Source: Edaphobacter bradus
GTDB taxonomy: Bacteria; Acidobacteriota; Terriglobia; Terriglobales; Acidobacteriaceae
Direction of reading: 5' to 3'
Length of the DNA: 64,000 nt
NCBI RefSeq assembly: GCF_025685645.1
Contig: NZ_JAGSYF010000002.1
Coordinates: 558,001 to 622,000, forward strand
The translations under genes were made by a program, and so were the position numbers. Positions 1 through 7,985 of this stretch are shown in pieces. Under the pieces are notes generated by a model. The model saw only the letters and a program-made list of their open reading frames with translations. It did not search any database and was not told where the DNA came from. Position 1 is the first letter of the stretch. Each line of letters opens with the position of its first letter.

Positions 1-1173
1 ATACTTAAAGTTGAGAAACTTCAATGCGACCGGATTGATGTTCGATCCATCGCAGGCGATCTGCGCACCGCCGGCGAACGTCTGGTAGCCGGGATTGCCG
101 GGATGATTTGCCGGGCAGAACTGCGCGCCGAGAGCCGCGGCGGAGCGATCGCTCCCCAGTTGCGGAAGAATCGCCGTCACCAGCGAGAGGCTTGAATCGC
201 CGTTGCGCTGCGTCGAGCTCTGGTACGCGGCAAAGAAAAACAGCTTATCGCGCCGAATGGGCCCGCCGATCGTGAATCCAAACTGGTTCTGCTTCAGCAC
301 CGGCCTCGGCTGTCCGTTCTGCTTGGCGAAGAAGTCGTTCGCGTTCAGCACATCGTTGCGCAGATACTCCCATGCGCTGCCATGCCACCGGTTGCCGCCA
401 GCCTTGCTGATGACGTCGACGTTGGCGCCTGCGCCTCTGCCATAGCCAGCGTCGAACCCGCTGGTCTGCACCTTGAACTGCTCGATCGTGTCCGGAGCCG
501 GAATCGCGGTGCCTACTTCGGCCTGATATCCGGTGGCTGAGTTTTGCGACAGATTGTTGGCGTCGATGCCATTGAACTGAATGTTGTTCGACGTCGTCTT
601 GTTCCCGTTCGCAGAGACGTTCTGGCTGTTCCTCCCCAGCGCCGCGGCATTGGCCAGCTCCACCACGACTCCGGGCGATAGCGCGATGATCTGCGTGTAG
701 TTGCGGTTTGCAAGGGGCAGCGACTGGATCGTCTCCTCATTGACGACGCGCCCCAGCATTGAGTTCTCAAGCTGCGCCAGGTCTGGATCGCTGGTGACTT
801 CGAGGCTCTGACTTGTCGCTCCCACAGCGAGCCTGAGCTCCGCCGTCGCCGTCTCGCTCGCGTTCACCTGCACGCCCTTCATGACCCCCACGGCGAATCC
901 CGCAGCCTCCGCCGAGATCGAGTACGTCCCCGGCAGCAGCAGCGAGACCCGAAATACTCCCTCTACTGAGGCCATCGCGCGCCGCGCAACATGCGTCTCC
1001 TCGTTGACCACCGTCACCTGAGCCTTGGCGAGCGCCGCGCCGGAGGGATCGGTCACGGTTCCTGCAATCGCGCCGGTGCCCGGCGTCTGCGCACGGAGCG
1101 CGCTGCTCGCTATCAGCAAAACAACTGCGCGTGCAATCCAAGCGCACCGCCTAATTGAACTCTGCATGATCAT
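1..1173 (-). CDS. Oar-like TonB-dependent receptor, N-terminal part (runs off left edge)
   Basis: The minus-strand frame is open from an ATG at 1173 to the window edge, giving 391 residues without a stop. It starts with a signal peptide ending near an RAQ site. Next comes a carboxypeptidase-regulatory-like (CarboxypepD_reg) domain at about residues 35-105, with the typical GAIAGTVTDPSGAALAKAQV start, and then a plug-like region (NGIDANNLSQN, DTIEQFKVQTSGFDAGYGRGAG). This order is characteristic of the Oar family of outer-membrane TonB-dependent transporters that is expanded in Acidobacteriota. The C-terminal beta barrel lies outside the window. The substrate is unknown. Three direct repeats at 1288-1316 lie about 115 bp upstream and may be a response-regulator operator. 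The family call is firm; the specificity is open. Confidence 0.9.
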   Translation of the reverse strand, partial: MIMQSSIRRCAWIARAVVLLIASSALRAQTPGTGAIAGTVTDPSGAALAKAQVTVVNEETHVARRAMASVEGVFRVSLLLPGTYSISAEAAGFAVGVMKGVQVNASETATAELRLAVGATSQSLEVTSDPDLAQLENSMLGRVVNEETIQSLPLANRNYTQIIALSPGVVVELANAAALGRNSQNVSANGNKTTSNNIQFNGIDANNLSQNSATGYQAEVGTAIPAPDTIEQFKVQTSGFDAGYGRGAGANVDVISKAGGNRWHGSAWEYLRNDVLNANDFFAKQNGQPRPVLKQNQFGFTIGGPIRRDKLFFFAAYQSSTQRNGDSSLSLVTAILPQLGSDRSAAALGAQFCPANHPGNPGYQTFAGGAQIACDGSNINPVALKFLNFKY

Positions 1174-1287
1174 GCCTCAACACTTGTGTGGATTCTGCCT
1201 TCGAGAACCAAGTATTGGCCACGCACCCTGCCGAATTTGTCACGATTGTGTCTCCATTTCGCGCAATCTTTGTCATTCGGCAGACTT

Positions 1288-1316
1288 TGACAAACCGCTG
1301 ACAATGCTATGACAAA
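1288..1316. promoter_or_regulatory. Three tandem TGACAA boxes, 11-bp period (candidate response-regulator operator)
   Basis: TGACAAA at 1288, TGACAAT at 1299 and TGACAAA at 1310 are spaced exactly 11 bp apart in the divergent intergenic region between the receptor gene (start 1173, minus) and the porin operon (start 1417, plus). A 7-bp box plus 4-bp spacer is the geometry used by OmpR/PhoB-type winged-helix regulators. Read on the minus strand the boxes are TTTGTCA/ATTGTCA, similar to half-sites of a pho box. Inverted copies (TTTGTCA) lie nearby at 1236 and 1269. The same three-box arrangement occurs at 12197-12225. Confidence 0.6.
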
Positions 1317-1416
1317 TCGCCCTACGCGCCTTTCCTATACTCAAGCTCGTTCACCGTGCTGGAGACGTTGCCTCTCGCGCAGGTGATCGACCACAATAAG
1401 CGGCGGGAAGGCCCTC

Positions 1417-2487
1417 GTGCGAATCCGAATTCAACGAAAGCTCGCTCACCTCACGCAAGCTCTCGCGCTGTGCACGGGGTTCTGGGTCTCCGCCGCTGCG
1501 CAGGAGTCACCCGCCCCCGAGAACCACGCCGGCTATGTTCCGGTTATTTCGGGAGGCGCGGGCTACATCCACAACGTCAACGGCGGTGTCACCAGCCTCG
1601 TACCTGAGATCGCTCCTGTCCTTCTTGTGCCCTTTGGCTCGCACGTGCTGCTCGAATCCCGCACTGACTTCACGGGCTTCTTCCAGCGTGAGGAACAGAC
1701 ACACGGCCCGTTCAAGGGCAAGGTCTTCACGACCGTCGATTTCGCACAGATCGACTGGCTGGCCAACACGCACGTCACCTTCACCGCAGGAAAGTATCTG
1801 CTCCCGTTCGGCCTCTTCAATGACCGGCTCGTTCCGTTCTGGATCCGCAACCTGCAGGACGCCCCCATCACCGCCGCCATCGGTACGCGCAACAGCGGCG
1901 CTGGCGATGGCTTCATGCTGCGCGGAGTGGTCGTGCAGCGCCCCGCCTACTCCATCCAGTACACCAGCTACTTTTCCGCTCGCAGCGATATACACCAGCT
2001 TGAGGCAGCGCGCACCGCTGGCGGCGATTGGAGCATCTACTTCACCCGCGTCCGCCTCGAAGCCGGAGTCTCCTATCAGCGCTTTCTGCAGGACCGCAAC
2101 ATCAACAGCGTGGCGACTTACGTCACCTGGCAGCCGACATCCGTGCCACTCGATATCAAGGCCGAGGGCGACTACAGCTACAACGGCCGCGGCTACTGGA
2201 TCGAATCCGCCTATCTCTTGCAGCAGGCTCCCATTCCGGCCTTCTTCCGCAAGACCCAGATCGTCGGCCGCATGCAGCAGTTCTTTCCCACGAACGGCGG
2301 AGGGAACTCCCTCCCGCGCGTGGACACACAGCGTGTCGACTTCGGCCTGAACTACTACGTGCGCGACGACCTCCGCTTGATCTCCAATTACGGTCGAAGC
2401 TTCAGCTCGCAACGCGACGCTAATGTCTGGAACTTCGGCTTTACGTACCGATTCCTATTTCCGCTGTGGCCGGGGAGGAAGAAATGA
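1417..2487 (+). CDS. Porin-like outer-membrane beta-barrel protein
   Basis: A 356-residue protein starting at GTG 1417, with the purine-rich GGGAAG just upstream. A signal peptide ends near AAAQE, and the rest is alternating aromatic/polar beta-strand sequence closing with a short strand (FTYRFLFPLW) typical of barrels. No known porin family is identifiable by eye. The stop overlaps the ATG of the next gene (ATGA at 2484-2487), which implies translational coupling to the cytochrome gene. Its likely role is an outer-membrane channel serving the downstream periplasmic electron carriers; that is inference from context. Confidence 0.75.
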   Translation: MRIRIQRKLAHLTQALALCTGFWVSAAAQESPAPENHAGYVPVISGGAGYIHNVNGGVTSLVPEIAPVLLVPFGSHVLLESRTDFTGFFQREEQTHGPFKGKVFTTVDFAQIDWLANTHVTFTAGKYLLPFGLFNDRLVPFWIRNLQDAPITAAIGTRNSGAGDGFMLRGVVVQRPAYSIQYTSYFSARSDIHQLEAARTAGGDWSIYFTRVRLEAGVSYQRFLQDRNINSVATYVTWQPTSVPLDIKAEGDYSYNGRGYWIESAYLLQQAPIPAFFRKTQIVGRMQQFFPTNGGGNSLPRVDTQRVDFGLNYYVRDDLRLISNYGRSFSSQRDANVWNFGFTYRFLFPLWPGRKK

Positions 2488-2780
2488 AGCGGGTCATCCT
2501 CTGTACTTTCATCGCCCTGTCTCTGGCCGGCCTTGCCGTTGCCGAGGAGAAATCAAAGACCGCGTTACCTTCAACAGCGCGCGGCCAGACCGCCACTTCG
2601 CAGACGCATAATGACCAACGCACCGGCGACGATGTCTTTAAGGCCAACTGCTCTCGCTGCCACATGCCGCCTATGGCTCTCTCTCCTCGTCTAACCGGAA
2701 CAGTGATCATGCACATGCGTTCGCGCGCGCGCCTCTCGCGCCGCGACGAAGAGCTTCTGCTGAAGTACATGGCACCTTGA
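2484..2780 (+). CDS. Small secreted c-type cytochrome-like protein
   Basis: A 98-residue protein. The ATG at 2484 follows GGGGAGGAA, an excellent ribosome site, and overlaps the porin stop. A signal peptide (residues 1-20) is followed by a short linker and one heme-binding motif CSRCH (Cys56, Cys59, His60). The Met-rich C-terminal half (TVIMHMRSRARLS) could offer the sixth ligand. At under 80 mature residues it is close to a minimal class I cytochrome. Its place in front of a CuA protein and a second cytochrome suggests periplasmic electron transfer. Confidence 0.75.
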   Translation: MKRVILCTFIALSLAGLAVAEEKSKTALPSTARGQTATSQTHNDQRTGDDVFKANCSRCHMPPMALSPRLTGTVIMHMRSRARLSRRDEELLLKYMAP

Positions 2781-2851
2781 TCTGCCAAGCAACCACAGGA
2801 CAGTCGCAGAACAATCGCAGACCAACATACCCCAGGAAACGGAGACCCGAA

Positions 2852-3214
2852 GTGAAGAAATTTTATCGAAGCCTGCTTACATTGTTTATCGGTGGCCTTA
2901 TGACACAGGCTCTCCCTCTGTGTCACGCGGAGACGCCCAACCGCACAATTGAGGTCCATGCGCACCGGTTTGCTTTTGTCCCGTCGGAGATCACGCTCAA
3001 ACCCGGTGAGACGGTCACGCTGCACCTCATCTCGGACGATGTTACCCACAGCCTTTTGATTCCCGGGCTCAGGATTAACCAGGTGGTCAGCAAAGGCCAT
3101 CCCGAAGACGTCATCGTTACGCCCAGCAGCACAGGCGACTTCCGCGGCGAGTGCGGCACCTTCTGCGGCGGAGGTCACGGAAAGATGCTTTTTGTGGTCC
3201 ATGTTAAGGAATAG
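2852..3214 (+). CDS. Secreted CuA-type cupredoxin (COX2-like soluble domain)
   Basis: A 120-residue protein from GTG 2852, chosen because AGGAAACGGAG lies just upstream and it gives a clean signal peptide cut near CHAE. The mature part is a cupredoxin carrying the full CuA ligand pattern of cytochrome oxidase subunit II: His66 (DVTHS), Cys101, Cys105, His109 and Met112 (ECGTFCGGGHGKM). Unlike oxidase subunit II it has no transmembrane hairpin, and no oxidase subunit I gene is adjacent. It is probably a binuclear-copper electron shuttle, acting with the two cytochromes around it. Family assignment is firm; the redox partner is inferred. Confidence 0.85.
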   Translation: MKKFYRSLLTLFIGGLMTQALPLCHAETPNRTIEVHAHRFAFVPSEITLKPGETVTLHLISDDVTHSLLIPGLRINQVVSKGHPEDVIVTPSSTGDFRGECGTFCGGGHGKMLFVVHVKE

Positions 3215-3217
3215 TCG

Positions 3218-3703
3218 ATGCGCCGCTCTTTCGTTGCCGTCATCGGATGCGCCGCACTCGCCCTCGCCGGCTGCAGGGCCACTCCGCCTGGCCGTGCTGA
3301 GACTGCTGTTATGCAGTGGACCAAGCGCAACATCACGGTGAAAGGCACGCACGACAAGAACCCCATCGCTGCCACGGCCGAAAGCATCGAAGCCGGCAAG
3401 CATGCCTTTGGTTTCTACTGCGTCGTCTGCCACGGCCGCGACGCGCAGAACACCGGCGTTCCCTTTGCCGCGAGCATCTCGCCGCCCATCCCGTCGCTTG
3501 CATCGACTGAGGTCCAGCGATACACCGACGGGCAACTGAAATGGATCATCGAAAACGGCATCTCGCCCTCAGGCATGCCAGCCTCAAAAGGCATCCTCAG
3601 CGGGGACGATATGTGGGCCATCGTCGTCTACCTTCGCCATCTTCCACCCGCCGGCAGCCTCGGCGAACCACGCGCTTACTCCGGTGAGGAATATGCCAAG
3701 TAA
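3218..3703 (+). CDS. Lipoprotein c-type cytochrome
   Basis: A 161-residue protein that starts 3 bp after the CuA gene. It has a lipobox (LALAGC, Cys19 as lipidated residue), a single heme site CVVCH (Cys68, Cys71, His72), and a likely axial Met120 in SPSGMPA. This is a class I cytochrome c of about 100 mature residues anchored to a membrane. Tight spacing on both sides places it in the same transcript as the CuA protein, so it is a plausible electron donor or acceptor for that copper centre. Confidence 0.85.
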   Translation: MRRSFVAVIGCAALALAGCRATPPGRAETAVMQWTKRNITVKGTHDKNPIAATAESIEAGKHAFGFYCVVCHGRDAQNTGVPFAASISPPIPSLASTEVQRYTDGQLKWIIENGISPSGMPASKGILSGDDMWAIVVYLRHLPPAGSLGEPRAYSGEEYAK

Positions 3704-3764
3704 ATCGCGCACAACACAACTCGAAGCCGATGCCACCTACTCTTCCCTCCGGAGAATACAGAGC

Positions 3765-4766
3765 ATGATGACACGCCGCACCGCAACGGAACCGCTCCTG
3801 CCAACCGCAGTCGACCCGATTCTCGCCAAGGCAGGCCTTCCGCTGCGCGCCACCTTTTTCCCGCTCGGCTTTCCTGTGGAGGTAGCCACCAACTCGCATG
3901 CAGTTCTCGCTGCGGCCAGAGAAAGCTGGGGCCGCTTCCAGAGGCGATCCGCACATACACCGCTGACAATCTGTCTCGGCGTCGCCTCCGACGCCGATGC
4001 TTCTTCCTCGCTTCCTCCTGCTCCGGTCTGCCGCGCTCGAGGCCACCTAATGTCTCACATCGCTGACGCCTACAACTTCATTCACTGCGATCTCCACACC
4101 GGCTTCTCCTTCGGATGGATCACTCCGCAGACGGCTGAGTCTCCTCTCTACCTTCGTTATCACCTCCTTGAATGTGCGGCGCTGTGCATGATCGCCGCAC
4201 TGCGCGCCACACCACTGCACGCTGCCTGTGTCACTGTCTCCGGGCACGGCATGCTTTTCTGCGGCGACTCCGGAGCAGGCAAGTCCTCGCTCGCCTTTGC
4301 CGGCGCACGCTCTGGCTGGACCTTCACGAGCGATGACTCCAGCTATCTCCTCCTCGACTGCGACAGAACCATTGTGGGCAACTGTCATCAGCTCCGGCTC
4401 CGCGATTCCGGCACGCAACTCTTCCCGGAGCTGGAAGGCCGCACCGTCACGCCACGCGCGACCGGCAAGCCCTCCATCGAGATCCCAACGGCAGAGCTCC
4501 CAGGGTTTCTCACCTCGGAGTCCGCAAGCATTCAATCCATCGTCTTTCTCAATCGCAGCAACGTACGGACCCCTGAACTCGTCCCGTATCCGTGGGAGAA
4601 AGCAAATGCCTGGTTCCAGCAGTTTCCTTACGACACTGCTTCAACACGCGCCGCGCAACAAGCAGCGCTCTCACATCTGCTCGAGGTTCCGATCTTTGAG
4701 CTTCGCTACACAGGTTTGGATTGGGCTATCGACCGGCTCAACACGCTCGCGCTGACAGGAAGCTAG
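3765..4766 (+). CDS. HprK-like P-loop kinase
   Basis: A 333-residue protein with a Walker A motif GDSGAGKSS (Lys173) and a following TSDDSS segment, as in HPr kinase-like proteins. Such kinases often sit beside nucleotidyltransferase-like genes in peptide-modification loci. I chose ATG 3765 because GGAG lies 10 bp upstream; in-frame starts at 3693 (ATG) and 3684 (GTG) would overlap the cytochrome gene and add about 25 residues. The N-terminal ~130 residues are not recognisable. Substrate is unknown: no HPr gene and no peptide precursor is seen nearby. Confidence 0.7.
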   Translation: MMTRRTATEPLLPTAVDPILAKAGLPLRATFFPLGFPVEVATNSHAVLAAARESWGRFQRRSAHTPLTICLGVASDADASSSLPPAPVCRARGHLMSHIADAYNFIHCDLHTGFSFGWITPQTAESPLYLRYHLLECAALCMIAALRATPLHAACVTVSGHGMLFCGDSGAGKSSLAFAGARSGWTFTSDDSSYLLLDCDRTIVGNCHQLRLRDSGTQLFPELEGRTVTPRATGKPSIEIPTAELPGFLTSESASIQSIVFLNRSNVRTPELVPYPWEKANAWFQQFPYDTASTRAAQQAALSHLLEVPIFELRYTGLDWAIDRLNTLALTGS

Positions 4767-4774
4767 GCCCCTAA

Positions 4775-7240
4775 ATGAATGCGCCCGCTCGAGATATCGA
4801 GAAGATTGCGCACGTCCCGCATGAGGTGGCGGCGTTACTCTCCGCTTTGCGCCTGAGTGATCCGGACCTTGCGCCTCTCAGGCGCCTTTCCGATGACGAG
4901 TGGAAGAGCCTGCTTGCCTTCTGCGACATCGCACATCTCGCACTACCGCTGGCGCAGCTTTCGATGGATGGATTTCCGTGCTGGGTTGTCGAGCGCCTCC
5001 AAACCAACCTGGCCGACAATGCACAGCGTTTCGAGCGAATCAAGGACGTCTACCGTGAAGCGGCTGAGGCGCTGCACGGCTCAGGCGTCGAGCACATCGT
5101 CATCAAGGGCTTCACGCAGGCCCCCAACTACGTTGCGTCTCCGCGCCTCCGCTCGCAGTCCGACCTGGACCTCTTCTGCCCTCCGGGACAGGTCGCCGCC
5201 GCGCAGGCCGCGCTTGAGGCGATCGGCTACAGCTCCGCGCAGTCACCCAGGGACGGACGTGCCGATCATGTGCCTGCGCTGGTCCGCCCCGGCAAATGGG
5301 AATGGAAGGGGAATCCGTACGATCCGGAGATGCCTCTCGGAATCGATCTCCACTTCTACTTATGGAACGAGCCGGCGGCTCTCTTCTCCGTGCCGGTGAA
5401 CGGCTTCTGGGAGCGGCGTGTCACACGCGCGGTCGAAGGCCTCACGTTCTCCGCGCTCCATCCCGTCGATCAGCTCGGCTATCTCGCGCTGCACATCCTT
5501 CGCAACATCCTTCGCGGAGACTGGATCATCCACCTCGTTCGTGAGCTGGCCGTCTTCCTTCACGCTCACGCGAGCGACGACGTGTTCTGGGCGAAGTGGG
5601 CCGAGATGCACGACGCCTCGCTGCGAGCCTTCGAAGGAATCGCCTTCTACTACGCGCGCGACTGGTTCGGCTGCGAGCTGCACCTTCAGGCAGAGAACGC
5701 AATCGCGAGTCTTCATCCCTCTCAGCTTCAGTGGCTCAACCGCTTCTCCAGCACGGGCCTCGAGAACATGTTCCGCCAGAATAAAGACGCTGTGTGGCTC
5801 CACATGACGTTCCTCTCATCCGCGCGGGAGAGGGGTACGATCCTCAAACGGGCTTTCTTTCCGGCTCAGATCTCCTCCGTCGACTCACCCGCCGTGCAGA
5901 CCAGGAACAAGCGACGCGTCCAATCAAACGGCAACCATCGCTGGCTGCAATACATCGCCTATCTGGGCGCCCGCTCGAACACGTATGCCCGGGCCGACCT
6001 CAGCGCGCTCTGGCGCGGATTTCAGTGGTGGTTCTCACGGCACCAACTCTCTCCGCAGTTCCTGCTCTTTCTGGCTTCCTCGTTCTTCTTCAACCTTGGG
6101 CTCTCGATCTATTTCTTCCTCTTCAATCTCTTTCTCATCAGCAACGGCTACACCGAGCGGAACCTCGGTCTCATCACCAGCGCGATGGCTGCCGGCAGCC
6201 TTGCGGGAGCCATCCCTGCGGGCAGGCTCGTTCAGCGGATAGGCCTGCGTCCGGTCCTGCTCACATGCTTTTGCTCTGCCATCGCCATCAGCTCCATGCG
6301 GGCACTTCTGCTCTCGTTCACTGCACAGCTGGCTCTGGCCTTTCTCGCGGGATTCACGCTCTCGGCGTGGGCCGTCTGCCTCTCACCAGCCGTTGCACAG
6401 CTCACCAGCGAGAAGCAGCGCCCAACGGCCTTCAGTCTTCTCTTCGCTGTCGGTATCGGCCTTGGAGCCGTCGGCGGAATGGCAGGCAGTCGACTACCTG
6501 ATTGGTTCACCCAGCATCACCTGTTCCTGCATTCGCGTCAGCCGGCCCAGATCGTCCTTCTCCTCTCGTGCGGTATTGTGGCACTCGGCATCTGGCCCGC
6601 GACAAGGCTTCGCTTTGTTCGCGCGACTGCCACCCAGCGATTGCGGCCTGCGCTCTCCCCGTTCCTGCTCCGCTATCTCCCGGCCATCTTTGTCTGGAGC
6701 CTCGTCACCGGCTCATTCTCTCCCCTCGCTAACGTCTACTTCGCGCGCCACCTGCACATGACGATGCATCAGATCGGCAACGCTTTCTCAATCTCACAGG
6801 TGGTGCAGATCGCCGCTGTGCTGGCCGCTCCCATTCTCTTCCGTCGCTGGGGACTTATCACGGGAATCGTCTCCACGCAGATCGCAGCTTCTCTTGTGCT
6901 CCTCATCCTAGCCTCGATCAGCCATCCACTCGCCGCGACCGCCGCTTACGCCGTGTTCTGCGCCTTTCAGTGGATGAACGAACCCTGCCTCTACAGCCTG
7001 CTTATGAACATGGTCCCCTCCGAAGAGCGAGGCGGAGCCTCAGCCTCCAACAGCCTCGCTATCTCGACCTCGCAGATTATCGCTGCAGCGCTCGCGGGAC
7101 AGGCCTTCGCACGCTATGGCTACCCTTCAGTCCTGCGGGCCATCGCGCTGTTCGCGCTGCTCGCAGCCACGCTCTTCTGGAACCTGCAGAAGACGCCCCA
7201 CCGGAAGTCCGTGCCGGTCCTCGACGATATTCCGGGTTGA
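4775..7240 (+). CDS. Nucleotidyltransferase-like domain fused to an MFS transporter
   Basis: An 821-residue protein beginning 8 bp after the kinase gene. Residues 1 to about 350 resemble the uncharacterised nucleotidyltransferase family (NTP_transf_5): an IVIKG segment near 108-112, then RSQSDLDLF with paired Asp130 and Asp132 as expected metal ligands. Residues about 420-810 form a 12-helix major facilitator transporter with a typical GRLVQRIGLRP loop after helix 2. The two parts are in one uninterrupted frame with a basic linker (RNKRRVQSNGNHR). HprK-like kinases and this nucleotidyltransferase family are often neighbours, but the fusion to an exporter-type MFS is unusual. The transported molecule is unknown. 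Confidence 0.75.
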   Translation: MNAPARDIEKIAHVPHEVAALLSALRLSDPDLAPLRRLSDDEWKSLLAFCDIAHLALPLAQLSMDGFPCWVVERLQTNLADNAQRFERIKDVYREAAEALHGSGVEHIVIKGFTQAPNYVASPRLRSQSDLDLFCPPGQVAAAQAALEAIGYSSAQSPRDGRADHVPALVRPGKWEWKGNPYDPEMPLGIDLHFYLWNEPAALFSVPVNGFWERRVTRAVEGLTFSALHPVDQLGYLALHILRNILRGDWIIHLVRELAVFLHAHASDDVFWAKWAEMHDASLRAFEGIAFYYARDWFGCELHLQAENAIASLHPSQLQWLNRFSSTGLENMFRQNKDAVWLHMTFLSSARERGTILKRAFFPAQISSVDSPAVQTRNKRRVQSNGNHRWLQYIAYLGARSNTYARADLSALWRGFQWWFSRHQLSPQFLLFLASSFFFNLGLSIYFFLFNLFLISNGYTERNLGLITSAMAAGSLAGAIPAGRLVQRIGLRPVLLTCFCSAIAISSMRALLLSFTAQLALAFLAGFTLSAWAVCLSPAVAQLTSEKQRPTAFSLLFAVGIGLGAVGGMAGSRLPDWFTQHHLFLHSRQPAQIVLLLSCGIVALGIWPATRLRFVRATATQRLRPALSPFLLRYLPAIFVWSLVTGSFSPLANVYFARHLHMTMHQIGNAFSISQVVQIAAVLAAPILFRRWGLITGIVSTQIAASLVLLILASISHPLAATAAYAVFCAFQWMNEPCLYSLLMNMVPSEERGGASASNSLAISTSQIIAAALAGQAFARYGYPSVLRAIALFALLAATLFWNLQKTPHRKSVPVLDDIPG

Positions 7241-7256
7241 TTCACACTCCATGCAG

Positions 7257-7976
7257 CTAGTACGGCGAACCGGGCTCCGGATGGTAATCCTCGCCGAACT
7301 TATTTTTGTGGTCGGCCAAGGGACTCGCAGCGGCCTCCAGAACGATCTCGCCGAGGTTGACCCTGTCGCCGGAGACACGCACGGTTCGCGGAAGCTCATT
7401 CGCCGTGGGCTTCGCGCGTTCGCTCCAGACCTGCAGCCGGTAGCTTCCCGGAGGAACCCCGTGAATCACCACTTCGCCGTCTGCTCCCGAAACCACATAG
7501 AAAGGCGTGCTCAGCGACAGGACCACTGCGCCCATCTGCGGGTGAATATTGCAGAAGATGTAGGACACACCCTCGCGATCAAATCTCACGGACCGACTCG
7601 TTCCCGACTCATACAGGCCAAGATCAAAGCGCTTGCCGTTGAACAGCGAAAACACGTTGTGAAAGAAGGGATCGGCGTTGGGAAATTCAACATTGCTGCC
7701 AGTTGGAACGATCAGCAGATGCGGAGTGAATTGCTTACCTTTCTGCAGCAGCCTGTAGGGAGCGTGCGGCGGGGCCGAAATCCTGGCTGGCAGCGGCTGC
7801 ATCGGCGACAACCAGACGACTACGTCCGAGGAAACTGGACCCTTGCGTGGGTCTCCGGATCGCCGCTCCTCGTGAACTACGATCTTCGCCGACACATCCG
7901 CTCCCTGCCCCAGTGCAGGAATGGCCATCGAGACGATAGAAGCGCAAACGAACCTCGAACAAAACGTCCAGCGCAC
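7257..7976 (-). CDS. Secreted type 1 cupredoxin with carboxypeptidase-like C-terminal domain
   Basis: A 239-residue protein with a signal peptide cut after ALGQG. Residues about 50-155 form a plastocyanin/MauL-like cupredoxin with type 1 copper ligands His106 (FFHNVF), Cys142, His145 and Met148 (CNIHPQM). Residues about 160-225 resemble the carboxypeptidase-regulatory fold (GEVVIHGVPPGSYRLQVW). It is the last gene of a minus-strand operon behind a porin and a two-component system, and it converges on the transporter gene. Probably a periplasmic copper electron carrier, functionally parallel to the CuA protein of the opposite operon. Confidence 0.8.
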   Translation of the reverse strand: MRWTFCSRFVCASIVSMAIPALGQGADVSAKIVVHEERRSGDPRKGPVSSDVVVWLSPMQPLPARISAPPHAPYRLLQKGKQFTPHLLIVPTGSNVEFPNADPFFHNVFSLFNGKRFDLGLYESGTSRSVRFDREGVSYIFCNIHPQMGAVVLSLSTPFYVVSGADGEVVIHGVPPGSYRLQVWSERAKPTANELPRTVRVSGDRVNLGEIVLEAAASPLADHKNKFGEDYHPEPGSPY

Positions 7977-7985
7977 AATGCTCTC

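Noticed and set aside
1174..7256. Lasso peptide or other RiPP precursor near the HprK-like kinase
   Set aside because: I looked for a short peptide gene, a PqqD-like or asparagine-synthase-like gene next to the kinase and saw none; the 98-residue gene at 2484 is a cytochrome.
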